From Paraneptunicella aestuarii (GTDB lineage Bacteria > Pseudomonadota > Gammaproteobacteria > Enterobacterales > Alteromonadaceae): DNA of 64,000 nucleotides. The notes beneath the pieces were generated by a model. It was not told the DNA's origin and made no database searches. It saw nothing but the letters and a program-made list of their open reading frames with translations. Shown piece after piece: positions 55,017-63,826 of the stretch (its first letter is position 1; every line of letters starts with the position of its first letter). The stretch is from positions 3,534,001-3,598,000 of the forward strand of contig NZ_CP074570.1 of the NCBI RefSeq assembly GCF_019900845.1, in the 5' to 3' direction. Position numbers and translations under genes: made by a program.

Positions 55017-58000
55017 ATGTCGAAGTCAGATATGAATAAAGTAAACGAAGCAATCCCGTCATACCGCATTGAAGCAAACCCCATCAAGAACCTTGGGTTA
55101 CACGGGGTTGCCGTTTATAACCCTGCACTGTGGAATGACGATGAAATAGTGCAATACTTTATTGCCCGTCAGGACTTGCTCGATTCCATCGTAGACGGAT
55201 TACTCAGGGAACAGCCCAATATGCCAGCCCAACACCAATTATTATTGGGCTTGCGAGGCATGGGAAAAACCACCTTTTTACGCCGTTTGGCGGTAGCAGT
55301 AAAACGCCACCCGGAATTGAATCAAATCTGGCTGCCACTTTCTTTCCCGGAAGAACAATACAATGTGGTGAATATTAAAGACCTGTGGCTAAACTGCCTG
55401 GATGCCCTGGGTGATACGCTTGAAGCCGAAGGCCATGAAGACGAAGCCGACCGGGTCGATATCATTATTGATAAATCGCGTCATCTTAAAGCCAACGATG
55501 TATTGCAGGAATTAATCACTCTTTCTCGTCATTACAATAAACGACTGCTTCTTCTGATAGACAATATCGACCTGATCTTCGACCGCTTAAAAGAAGAACA
55601 CTGGCACCTAAGAGAAATTTTACAATCAGAGCCGCAATTAATGTTCATCGGTGCCAGTTCCCGTGCCATGGAAGTCACTTATGAATACGACGCAGCATTC
55701 TATGATTTCTTTCTGGTCCACGAACTCAAACGCCTCACATTACAAGATACTCACAATATTTTGCGGGAACTGGCCAGTGTCACGAACACCCCCAAAGTGG
55801 AACAAATTCTAACAACTGATCCTGCTCGAATTAATACACTGCATACCCTCACAGGTGGCAACCCAAGAACCATCATCCTGCTTTTTAAAGTGCTATCCCA
55901 AGGATTAGACGGTGATGTCAGAAGCGATCTTGAAGGGCTGTTAGACATGGTCACGCCATTATACAAAGCTCGCTTTGAAGAATTACCCAGTGCTCTACAA
56001 CAAATGGTTGATGCCATTGCCTTACACTGGGATCCTGTTTCCGCCAACAAACTGGCAGAAAAGTTATCTACCACAGTCAACAAGGTATCGGCTCAACTTA
56101 GCCGTTTGGAATCTATCGCCATAGTAGAAAAAGTACCTCCCGTTGAAGGCAAACGCGCCGCGTTTCAAATTAGCGAACGCTTTTTTAATATCTGGTATTT
56201 AATGCGAGCCAGCCGCCGGGTACGTAAAAAACTGATTTGGTTAGTCTACTTCCTGAAAATGTTCTTCACCGCGCAAGAACTGCAACAACATAGTAGGAAG
56301 CGATTAGGTCTAGGGGCGACAGACCAACGTAGCGCCGAATATCTTTTGGCCTTGGCTCAATCCACATCGGGCGGCATCAAAGGCGCTCTGGAACACAAAG
56401 CACTGAAAAGCCTGATAGCGCAGAAAAACACAAGTTTACATTCATTATTCGATTTTGCAGGCGAAGACAAAGAGCTATTGCCCCGAGCTGAACGCATACA
56501 AAAACTGCAAGCACTTCATGAAAAGCTGGCAAGTATTTTAAAACCTCTGGATTGGCTATCCAGAGAAGAAAAGGAAGCTTTTATCGAGAATTTATTGGGT
56601 TCAAGTGAACACTCAATAAGAGAAAAAGATTTAACAATACAACGACTTGCCAATTCCTCAAAACAAGAAATTCAAAACTGTATTACAGACAGAACTGCAC
56701 GACGTGAGTTTTATGAATTATCTTTTGGTGATACCTGCAAGCTGATTTATAAAAGTATCGCCCAAGGCATAATGCTTCATCTATCAGACGTTAAAGGCGC
56801 TGAGGCGGCGGCAGAAGAATATCACGCCCCCTATATTACCGAAACCGTGCAGTTATTCGATTTATTAAAGAAAGATACCCAAAAAGAAGATTTAATGGCT
56901 TTAGATGCTATAACAAGCAAATCAGAAGCTTTACATAGCAATATCATCTGCAAACTTGTAAGGTTGTTCATTCTCTATACTCAAGATGAGCCACAAGAAT
57001 TTTTAAACAGAATAAAACAGCTCTCCAACGATAACCCTGTAGTTTTAGGTGTACTATGCTCATTTTTAATTAAAATCAACCGTTTAGATGAGGCCGAAAT
57101 ATACCTGCAAAAATACTCCCAATTACATCCAAATGACTATAAATGTTGGGAAATAAAAGTCGAGTTCTACTCATCACATAAAATTAACGTAAGAAAAGCC
57201 GAAGACTCTTTTTTAAAAGTATTAGCACTAGCGCCTGAAAGCACCGAATCTTTCACAGGCTTAATCAAGCTATTTATCACCCAAAACAGAATGTCAAAAG
57301 TGCAAGATTATGTCGAAAGATTGGTACAGATTACTCCTTGGGATCCAGATGCATGGGGCTTGCTGGGAAGAGTCCTTGGAATAAGAAGTAACAATCTGGA
57401 GCAAGCTGAAATGGCGTTTAAAAATGCCTGTTCATTGGATAACAATAACGCTGATTTTTATTTAGCATTAGCACAGCTCTATTTACAAAATAATCTCATC
57501 GAAAAGGCCGAACTAATTCTTGGTGAGTTGGAAAACATCGAACTCGAAAAACAGGAACCGGATTTATATTCTGTCTTTATCTATCGAGGTATCATTCAGG
57601 CGTTTTTTAGAAAGGATTACACGCAAGCGAACAGATCATTTTTATCTGCCATCAAAGAATATTCAGGATCAGCAGAACCTTTTATCTTGCAATCCATACT
57701 ACAGTTACATTGCTTAAATTCCCCTAATGAAGCACAAAAAGCAATGATAGAAGCACAAAAGTGCGATGAGTTTATTTTGGAATTGATGAGTGTAAGCCGC
57801 CGTCTAGTTCGATTCTCACTGTGGGATATGGCAGCAGAATTAATCACATCCCATTTGCTACCACGCGATAATCAGGTGGTAATGACTGATTTATGGCAGC
57901 CTTTTTCTGACTTGGTGAGAGATATCATTAGAAACGGAAAAACGACGGAATTTATCCGCTTGCTCGAAGCCAATAACAGTGAAGAAAAATGGCAGCCGTT

Positions 58001-58163
58001 GATAATCGCGTTACACTGCGTGCACGCCAATAACCCCAAACAATTATTGGGGCTTGCACCGGAAAGAAGGAAACCCATTCTGGAATTAGCTCGTATGATC
58101 ACAATTGACGAGGCGTTTCTTGATGAACTGGAAGCTCTGTTTGAGCATGAGCTCTTTGGCTAG
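55017..58163 (+). CDS. Large NTPase with C-terminal TPR-like repeats (STAND-like)
   Basis: 1048 residues from the ATG at 55017, which has AAGG eight bases upstream; the frame is open from 54897 and an ATG at 54954 is also possible. N-terminal P-loop domain with Walker A GLRGMGKTT (78-86) and Walker B RLLLLIDNID (176-185), a winged-helix region (SANKLAEKLSTTVNKVSAQLSRLESIAIVEK), a helical linker, and about residues 650-950 with TPR-like units (LDEAEIYLQKYSQLHPNDYKCWEIKVEFY; AWGLLGRVLGIRSNNLEQAEMAFKNACSLDNNNADFYLALAQLY). NTPase plus sensor repeats is the architecture of STAND proteins that recognise a trigger and oligomerise. No effector domain is visible at the N-terminus. Confidence 0.72.
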   Translation: MSKSDMNKVNEAIPSYRIEANPIKNLGLHGVAVYNPALWNDDEIVQYFIARQDLLDSIVDGLLREQPNMPAQHQLLLGLRGMGKTTFLRRLAVAVKRHPELNQIWLPLSFPEEQYNVVNIKDLWLNCLDALGDTLEAEGHEDEADRVDIIIDKSRHLKANDVLQELITLSRHYNKRLLLLIDNIDLIFDRLKEEHWHLREILQSEPQLMFIGASSRAMEVTYEYDAAFYDFFLVHELKRLTLQDTHNILRELASVTNTPKVEQILTTDPARINTLHTLTGGNPRTIILLFKVLSQGLDGDVRSDLEGLLDMVTPLYKARFEELPSALQQMVDAIALHWDPVSANKLAEKLSTTVNKVSAQLSRLESIAIVEKVPPVEGKRAAFQISERFFNIWYLMRASRRVRKKLIWLVYFLKMFFTAQELQQHSRKRLGLGATDQRSAEYLLALAQSTSGGIKGALEHKALKSLIAQKNTSLHSLFDFAGEDKELLPRAERIQKLQALHEKLASILKPLDWLSREEKEAFIENLLGSSEHSIREKDLTIQRLANSSKQEIQNCITDRTARREFYELSFGDTCKLIYKSIAQGIMLHLSDVKGAEAAAEEYHAPYITETVQLFDLLKKDTQKEDLMALDAITSKSEALHSNIICKLVRLFILYTQDEPQEFLNRIKQLSNDNPVVLGVLCSFLIKINRLDEAEIYLQKYSQLHPNDYKCWEIKVEFYSSHKINVRKAEDSFLKVLALAPESTESFTGLIKLFITQNRMSKVQDYVERLVQITPWDPDAWGLLGRVLGIRSNNLEQAEMAFKNACSLDNNNADFYLALAQLYLQNNLIEKAELILGELENIELEKQEPDLYSVFIYRGIIQAFFRKDYTQANRSFLSAIKEYSGSAEPFILQSILQLHCLNSPNEAQKAMIEAQKCDEFILELMSVSRRLVRFSLWDMAAELITSHLLPRDNQVVMTDLWQPFSDLVRDIIRNGKTTEFIRLLEANNSEEKWQPLIIALHCVHANNPKQLLGLAPERRKPILELARMITIDEAFLDELEALFEHELFG

Positions 58164-58316
58164 ACTGTGCCTTTACCTTGCTGTGTTTTTAATCGACTGT
58201 GCTTTTACCTGGCTGCGGAAATATTGTCTGAACAAACAAAGACATATTCCGACACACAGCCAGGCTTACTCGGCCAATAAAACCCCTTGGCGATTACATT
58301 AATTGGTCGATTTCGT

Positions 58317-59174
58317 CTATTTCGTCGCTTGCTCACACAGCCATTGCAGTTCGTCTAGTACACGTGAGCTCATGCGGTGTAATTTGTCGGAATCGGGTTG
58401 AATAATACGGTGGTTTTTCACGGCAGGAATGTCTGGCCATTGGCTCCATTGATAGCCTGATGTTTGACCTTGGCTGATAGAAACAGGTTGAATAATCAAT
58501 TCGATATTCTCTTCCAGCACTTGTTCAATATTCACCTGCGGATAAGGGTTTCCCGCATCGGCAAACGCATTACGAATATGGCAGGTTTCCAGCAAATTAT
58601 GCGCCCATCCGGGCTTGGCAACCGTGGTTAAAGGTTGATGCCAGATCTCGTAAAAGGCCGTTTGCCATTTCTGATCCTGATATTGCTTTTTCATTGCGCT
58701 CAAGCGTTGCTCAAAAGCACTTGCCACTCGCTCGGCAGACTCCGCATTATGGGTTTTTGCGCCATACAAACGCATTTCTTTCGGCACATCCGTTAACTCA
58801 AGAGGAAAGGAATACAAGATCTCAAACCCTAATTTTTTAAGCTTATCCAGATCCGTCGCCGGATTACCTCCTTGCCAGGCAATGATAAGATCCGGATTTA
58901 GCTCAATAATACGTTCAATCTGCAAGCCCAGATAATTGCCAATCACCGGGATGTCTTTCGCCTGCTCGGGATAATCGGAATATTCAGTTGCAGCGATAAT
59001 TTGCTCGCCCGCGCCAACTTCAAATAACACTTCAACGATATGGGGTGCAAGCGCAATTATTGTCGGTTTTTCTACTTGCTCCTTTCTAAATAGCTCTTTG
59101 TCAGCCGCGTGTGCTGATAAGATACATAAGCAACACGCCAGCAATATACTTTGCCAATATCTTACTGAAAGCAT
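58317..59174 (-). CDS. btuF: Vitamin B12-binding periplasmic protein
   Basis: 285 residues with signal peptide (MLSVRYWQSILLACCLCILS, cleavage after AHA). Class III substrate-binding fold: IIALAPHIVEVLFEVGAGEQIIAATEYSDYPEQAKDIPVIG is the BtuF/corrinoid-binding lead. Delivers cobalamin to BtuCD. ATG overlaps the cobO stop by one base (TAATG). Last gene of the operon. Confidence 0.9.
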   Translation of the reverse strand: MLSVRYWQSILLACCLCILSAHAADKELFRKEQVEKPTIIALAPHIVEVLFEVGAGEQIIAATEYSDYPEQAKDIPVIGNYLGLQIERIIELNPDLIIAWQGGNPATDLDKLKKLGFEILYSFPLELTDVPKEMRLYGAKTHNAESAERVASAFEQRLSAMKKQYQDQKWQTAFYEIWHQPLTTVAKPGWAHNLLETCHIRNAFADAGNPYPQVNIEQVLEENIELIIQPVSISQGQTSGYQWSQWPDIPAVKNHRIIQPDSDKLHRMSSRVLDELQWLCEQATK

Positions 59175-59776
59175 TACCAGTCGATCCCTTTCTGAGCTTT
59201 AACGCCAGCATCAAAGGCATGCTTGGTGTTATTCACTTCGCTCACCGTATCTGCCAATTCAATAAGAGCACGATGGCAAGCTCTTCCCGTGACAATCACA
59301 TGCTGATTCACCGGGCGATTGGCGATAGCGCTCAATACTTCGTCCAAATCCAGATATTGATAAGTCAGCATGTAGGTGATTTCATCTAGCATGACCACGT
59401 CGATGGTGTCATCTTGCAGCCATTGTTTAGCATGTTGCCATACTGCTTGAGCTGCTTCGGTGTCGGCGGTTTTATCCTGAGTGTCCCAGGTAAAGCCGGT
59501 GCGCATAACTTCAAAAGCCACGCCAGCTTTTTCCAACAAATTACGCTCGCCACACTCCCAACTGCCTTTAATAAACTGCGCGACGGCAGCCTTTAATCCA
59601 TGCCCAACAGCGCGTGCCACCATGCCAAATCCAGAGGATGACTTGCCTTTGCCGTTTCCGGTGAGTACCAGCAACAGTCCTTTGTCTTCGGTCGCGCTCT
59701 CAATGCGGGCATCGACCTTTTCTTTTAGCTTTTGCATCCGTTGTTTATGGCGTTCGTCACTGCTACTGCTATTCAT
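59174..59776 (-). CDS. cobO: Cob(I)yrinic acid a,c-diamide adenosyltransferase
   Basis: 200 residues. Walker A GNGKGKSS (40-47), GFTWDTQDKTAD, MLDEITYML and the terminal KHAFDAGVKAQKGIDW all match CobO/BtuR. It adenosylates cobalamin. The ATG at 59776 with GGAGAG is preferred; an upstream ATG at 59800 overlaps the btuC stop. Lies between transporter genes, so imported B12 is likely adenosylated at once. Confidence 0.95.
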   Translation of the reverse strand: MNSSSSDERHKQRMQKLKEKVDARIESATEDKGLLLVLTGNGKGKSSSGFGMVARAVGHGLKAAVAQFIKGSWECGERNLLEKAGVAFEVMRTGFTWDTQDKTADTEAAQAVWQHAKQWLQDDTIDVVMLDEITYMLTYQYLDLDEVLSAIANRPVNQHVIVTGRACHRALIELADTVSEVNNTKHAFDAGVKAQKGIDW

Positions 59777-59799
59777 TAACTCTCCACACTTTCCAATCA

Positions 59800-60810
59800 T
59801 TATCGTGTTGCTTTTGAGCGAAGCATTAACAACACAAAGAAAATACTACCGATAGCTGAAGTGATAATACCAATAGGCAATTCTTGCCCCGACAAAAGCT
59901 GTCGAGCCAAGACATCCACCCACATAAGGAAAATACCACCAAGGAAAAAACAACCAATAAGCAATTTAAAACTGGTCACACCAAATAAAAACCGCACCAT
60001 GTGTGGCACCATCAAACCGACAAAGCCGATACCACCACAATAAGCGACTATCGCGGCTGTCATGAGCGCACAGCCGAGCAACAACAACATACGCAAGCGA
60101 GGCACATTCACCCCTAATGTGAGCGCAGAATCTTCGTCCAGTAACATGGCGTCCATTTGTCGATGTACCAACAGTACCAACCCCAGTAGCACCATCAACA
60201 GAGGCAACAATAATTTCACTTGTTCCATCTCTGCGCCCGCCAAGCTGCCCATTAACCAGAACATGATGCGATTACTGGCAAGGGGCTCTCCCACGTACAA
60301 CAGAAACTGGCTCATGGAACCCAACATGAAAGCGACCGCAACCCCAGCTAACAGGATCAGTTCCACACGAAATAAAAAACGCGCCAGAAACAATACCAAC
60401 ATTATCGCCATTGCTGCGCCAACAAAGGCCATAGCAGGCAACATAAAAGCGATTTGCTGCGCAAAAAAGGTATTGGCAATGGTTGCACCCAACCCCGCTC
60501 CGGCAACAATACCGAAGAGGTAAGGGTCGGCGAGAGGATTGCGCGTTGTATTCTGCAACACCGCTCCGGCGCAAGCTAATCCTGCACCCACAATAAAACC
60601 CAACATGACTCGGGGAACCCGTATTTGCCAAATCACCGTTTCCACCATGCGACTACTACACTCACCCAGTAAACATTGGTAAGCATCACTGGCAGATATA
60701 CTGGCAGAACCAATGCTGATTGCCGCAATAAAACTGAGGCACACGGCTAGTACCAGCAGGAGCACTTTGAAGCCCAGTGAATTAGCAAGTGCATTGTTAA
60801 CAGACTTCAT
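59800..60810 (-). CDS. btuC: Cobalamin ABC transporter permease
   Basis: 336 residues, FecCD-type permease with about ten membrane segments (VLLLVLAVCLSFIAAIS first). Seen: QIRVPRVMLGFIVGAGLACAGAVLQNTTRNPLADPYLFGIVAGAG, the family signature. Start ATG at 60810 overlaps the btuD stop by four bases (ATGA). The frame is open further upstream, which is the shadow of btuD. Confidence 0.95.
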   Translation of the reverse strand: MKSVNNALANSLGFKVLLLVLAVCLSFIAAISIGSASISASDAYQCLLGECSSRMVETVIWQIRVPRVMLGFIVGAGLACAGAVLQNTTRNPLADPYLFGIVAGAGLGATIANTFFAQQIAFMLPAMAFVGAAMAIMLVLFLARFLFRVELILLAGVAVAFMLGSMSQFLLYVGEPLASNRIMFWLMGSLAGAEMEQVKLLLPLLMVLLGLVLLVHRQMDAMLLDEDSALTLGVNVPRLRMLLLLGCALMTAAIVAYCGGIGFVGLMVPHMVRFLFGVTSFKLLIGCFFLGGIFLMWVDVLARQLLSGQELPIGIITSAIGSIFFVLLMLRSKATR

Positions 60811-61637
60811 CGTGATTGCTCCCAAAGGGAATCGTCGGGATGAAAGCAAACACTGACAAGGCCATTGCTCGCCATGTCCACGGCACAAGGCAATCCAAAG
60901 ATCTGCGATAACACTTCCGCTTGCAACACTTCGCTTGGTGTACCAAAGCCCTGGATCTGCCCATCGGCTAACAGCAAAATCTGATCGCAATAACGTGCAG
61001 CCAGATTTAAATCGTGAATAGTCATTAAAATGGTGAGGTTTAGATGCCTTAATAACTGCAATATCTGATGTTGAAAATACACATCAAGATGATTAGTCGG
61101 TTCATCTAACACCAGAATATCGGCCTTTTGTACCAATGCTCGCGCAACCAATACTCGTTGTAATTCTCCACCGGAAAGAGTGTTAAGCAGCTGATTTTGT
61201 TTGCTCTCCATCCCAACTCGATGCAAAGCCTGTTCGATCATTCTCGCATCCTGAGTGGAGTTCATTTCAAACAAGGATTTATGAGGTAGCAACCCCATTT
61301 GCACCACATCCAATACTCTCAGATCAAACAGACTATCGGAATGCTGAGGCACGCTGGATAAAGTTTTAGCTAACATCCTGCGAGACATCTGCTTTTGTTC
61401 TTTGCCCTGAATAAGAATCGACCCGGAATAGTCTTCAATCAAGCCCAGCAAACAGCGTAATAAGCTGGTTTTACCTGCGCCATTTGGCCCCACAATACCC
61501 ACAGTTGCGCCTGAGTTAATAGCAAAGGACAAGTCTTTTAAAATCGCTCTGGGTGCACTACTACGACCGCCCTTTGTAGCCTCGACGCTCCAGTGCAAAT
61601 GTTCAACTTGAATAATAGGGGGAATAGCAGACGACAA
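60807..61637 (-). CDS. btuD: Cobalamin ABC transporter ATPase
   Basis: 276 residues. Walker A GPNGAGKTS (50-58), signature LSGGELQR, Walker B ILVLDEPTNHLD, switch histidine TIHDLNLAARY. First gene of btuD-btuC-cobO-btuF. No cobalamin riboswitch recognised upstream. Confidence 0.93.
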   Translation of the reverse strand: MSSAIPPIIQVEHLHWSVEATKGGRSSAPRAILKDLSFAINSGATVGIVGPNGAGKTSLLRCLLGLIEDYSGSILIQGKEQKQMSRRMLAKTLSSVPQHSDSLFDLRVLDVVQMGLLPHKSLFEMNSTQDARMIEQALHRVGMESKQNQLLNTLSGGELQRVLVARALVQKADILVLDEPTNHLDVYFQHQILQLLRHLNLTILMTIHDLNLAARYCDQILLLADGQIQGFGTPSEVLQAEVLSQIFGLPCAVDMASNGLVSVCFHPDDSLWEQSR

Positions 61638-61863
61638 AGGTGTATAGACTCTTATTGATAATGTGTCGGTAAGGAATGGGCACAGACTAAGTGAAAAGCG
61701 TTCAAATGTGAATGTTAACCCGGCGCTTTCTTGTCAAAGCATCATGATAGAAAAAACTTCCACATTTTTATTTCTTTAATTTCAATAAGTTAAATTTAAA
61801 AAATAAAAAAATTTAAATTTTTTTATTGAAAAAGTTCACAACAAACATACATAGGAATTGTCG
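61638..61863. promoter_or_regulatory. Divergent region btuD / small heat-shock gene
   Basis: 226 bases. An A/T-only inverted repeat AAATTTAAA (61792-61800) and TTTAAATTT (61812-61820), and a weak sigma-32-like TTGAAA at 61826 with CATACAT about 14 bases later, upstream of the heat-shock transcript. Neither is certain. Confidence 0.3.
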
Positions 61864-61923
61864 ATGCCGAAAGGGTTAAGAAACCTGGGTCGACATAACC
61901 GTCGCCGCGTAGCGGGACAATAA
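61864..61923 (+). CDS. Upstream mini-ORF of the small heat-shock gene
   Basis: 19 codons, MPKGLRNLGRHNRRRVAGQ, with AGGAATT seven bases upstream. Very basic, five arginines. Lies in the presumed 5' leader of the heat-shock gene and ends 36 bases before its start. Could be a true short peptide, a leader that couples translation, or chance in a structured leader. Confidence 0.4.
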   Translation: MPKGLRNLGRHNRRRVAGQ

Positions 61924-61938
61924 ATAACAACAAACATA

Positions 61939-61952
61939 TTGCTTAATGAGGA
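61939..61952 (+). promoter_or_regulatory. ROSE-like RNA thermometer element
   Basis: TTGCT (61939-61943) and the ribosome-binding AGGA (61949-61952) can form a short hairpin with loop TAATG. The UYGCU motif facing the AGGA is the ROSE thermometer signature known from ibpA-type genes: the helix melts at heat-shock temperature and frees the ribosome-binding site. Supports the start at 61960. Confidence 0.6.
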
Positions 61953-61959
61953 TATGACT

Positions 61960-62397
61960 ATGCGTACTATCGATCTATCTCCACTTTACCGTTCATTCAT
62001 TGGTTTTGACCACTTGGCTAACCTGTTGGACGATGCTTCCAGAAACGAAAAGCAAAACGGTTACCCTCCATATAATATTGAATTACTTGCCGACGACAAA
62101 TACCGTATCACTATGGCTGTCGCAGGCTTTAGCAAAGATGAACTCACTCTGGAAGTGAAAGAAAATCTGTTGCTCATTACAGGTCAAAAACCAGATAAAG
62201 AAGAACAAGAGCGCAAATTCTTGCATAAAGGTATTTCCGAGCGCAGCTTCGAGCGTAAATTCCAGTTGGGTGCTCATGTAAAAGTGCTCACAGCAGACAT
62301 GGAAAACGGGTTACTACATGTTGATTTGGAACGTGTTATCCCGGAAGCGCTGAAACCAAGACGCATTGAGATTGGCAGCAATCTTATCGAGAATTAG
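61960..62397 (+). CDS. Small heat-shock protein of the IbpA/B (Hsp20) family
   Basis: 145 residues. Holdase chaperone. MRTIDLSPLYRSFIGFDHLANLLDD at the start matches IbpA; the alpha-crystallin core has NIELLADDKYRITMAVAGFSKDELTLEVKENLLLITG and the NGLLHVDLER strand; the C-terminal IEI motif is RRIEIG. The ATG at 61960 is seven bases after AGGA; an ATG at 61954 is too close. Ends at an intrinsic terminator. Confidence 0.94.
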   Translation: MRTIDLSPLYRSFIGFDHLANLLDDASRNEKQNGYPPYNIELLADDKYRITMAVAGFSKDELTLEVKENLLLITGQKPDKEEQERKFLHKGISERSFERKFQLGAHVKVLTADMENGLLHVDLERVIPEALKPRRIEIGSNLIEN

Positions 62398-62464
62398 TTC
62401 TCGAATGTGTTCTCTCTTTTGTTCTTAGTGATTGTTATTTGGTGCCCTTTAAAAAAGTGACAAG

Positions 62465-62491
62465 AACGCCCGGCGAATGCTGGGCGTTTTT
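62465..62491 (+). terminator. Intrinsic terminator after the heat-shock gene
   Basis: AACGCCCGGC and GCTGGGCGTT pair over 10 bp (one G-U), loop GAAT, then TTTTT. Confidence 0.9.
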
Positions 62492-62513
62492 GTATTTGAA
62501 AGCCTATCTCAAC

Positions 62514-62915
62514 TTAGTAGATAACAAGCAAATTCAACCCTATCAAAACCAGCAATACAATATAGGTCGCCAAAGTGCCATAGAAGCGTTGCCAGGTAAC
62601 TCCAGGATTACGGCGAATGCCATAAGCATGTAACAATCGTCCAAGCAACAATGTCACTCCAACCCCATGCAGCAAAAGTTCATGAGACTGATTAATTTCG
62701 GCAATCAACATCATCACTAACGCCAAAGGCACATATTCAGCAAAATTTCCTTGAACCCGCATCACCTGCAAAAAATATTTATCTCCACCGTCGCCCAAGC
62801 CAATGCGCTTTTCGCGACGTTGGAAAATAACCTGCAAGCAAAGATATAAATATAAAGCGCCGAGCAAACCGGCGTAGAAAGCGGTGATGGGTGTGGCGAT
62901 TAACGTCATATTCAT
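62514..62915 (-). CDS. MAPEG-family membrane protein (YecN-like)
   Basis: 133 residues with four membrane segments. RVQGNFAEYVPLALVMMLIAE and LLLGRLLHAYGI are the MAPEG signature (glutathione-dependent membrane enzymes; the bacterial members are little studied). AGGA precedes the ATG. Confidence 0.88.
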   Translation of the reverse strand: MNMTLIATPITAFYAGLLGALYLYLCLQVIFQRREKRIGLGDGGDKYFLQVMRVQGNFAEYVPLALVMMLIAEINQSHELLLHGVGVTLLLGRLLHAYGIRRNPGVTWQRFYGTLATYIVLLVLIGLNLLVIY

Positions 62916-63004
62916 AGCGTATTCCTACATTATTGTTGTTATCGATATTGTTAGTATCGCCGCCACTATAACAACAAATCACCATAATCTGACACGTTTT
63001 AGAT

Positions 63005-63733
63005 TTATGTTTTCGATAAAAAATCTCGAATAATGTCAGCCACTTCATGGGGATGCTCCAAAGGCAACATATGCCCGCTCTCTGGAATAACATGTAATTG
63101 CGCATCAGGGAAAGCCTGCGCCATCGACTCTAAATCCTCGACCGACACCAAACCGTCGTTCTCAGCGCCTAATATCAACACCGGGCAAGTTAATTCATTC
63201 AAACGCGACATTAACGGCTCCCGCTCGCTGGTCTCTCGTACCTGAGTTTCCAATACATCATGCCCAAGCTCATTATCCATGGCCTTGATCGTATTGATTA
63301 ACCGAGAATCAAACATTCGGGAAGGGTGAACAAACTGCTGTAAACGCGCTCGCGCGATACCGCCATAGCGATGATCCTTTAACCATTCCAGGCTTTTACG
63401 ACGCATGGTCATTTCATGCTCAGGCAAAGGGTTAGCCGAAATAGAAGCCAACACCAAGCGCTGTATTTTCTCTGGATGTTGCAAAGCGTACGACAAACTG
63501 AGATAGCCTCCCATTGAAAAACCAATGAGATTCGCCCCCTCACCTCCGCCTTGCTGAGATACCAATTCAACCCCTTTGGCAACCGTGTCCATCATCTCAG
63601 CACGACTGGAGCAACGTTCAATAGCAACATGATGTGATGCATAGTCCGGTTGCAATAGTTCAGCCACAGGCTGCCACAAGCGTTCATCGCACATGGTTCC
63701 TGGTACAAATGCCAGTGACGACTGCAAACTCAT
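63005..63733 (-). CDS. Alpha/beta hydrolase
   Basis: 242 residues. Nucleophile elbow GFSMGG, catalytic aspartate region LILGAENDGLVS, histidine in PESGHMLPLEHP. Substrate unknown; it resembles the small carboxylesterase-type hydrolases (for example pimeloyl-ester-like). Lies between adk and the MAPEG gene on the same strand. Confidence 0.85.
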   Translation of the reverse strand: MSLQSSLAFVPGTMCDERLWQPVAELLQPDYASHHVAIERCSSRAEMMDTVAKGVELVSQQGGGEGANLIGFSMGGYLSLSYALQHPEKIQRLVLASISANPLPEHEMTMRRKSLEWLKDHRYGGIARARLQQFVHPSRMFDSRLINTIKAMDNELGHDVLETQVRETSEREPLMSRLNELTCPVLILGAENDGLVSVEDLESMAQAFPDAQLHVIPESGHMLPLEHPHEVADIIRDFLSKT

Positions 63734-63767
63734 ATAAACGTGCTCTTCTCTTGTTCAAACAAAACGA

Positions 63768-63803
63768 AAAAGCCGCTTGCAGCGTCAACTACAAGCGGCT
63801 TTT
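63768..63803 (-). terminator. Terminator after adk
   Basis: AAAAGCCGCTTG (63768-63779) and CAAGCGGCTTTT (63792-63803), 12-bp perfect stem. On the minus strand it is followed by U-rich sequence, so it ends the adk transcript. Confidence 0.8.
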
Positions 63804-63826
63804 AAATTCATCCAGGGATTGAGGTA

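Noticed and set aside
61638..61760. Cobalamin riboswitch upstream of btuD
   Set aside because: No B12-box-like sequence or surrounding conserved elements recognised.
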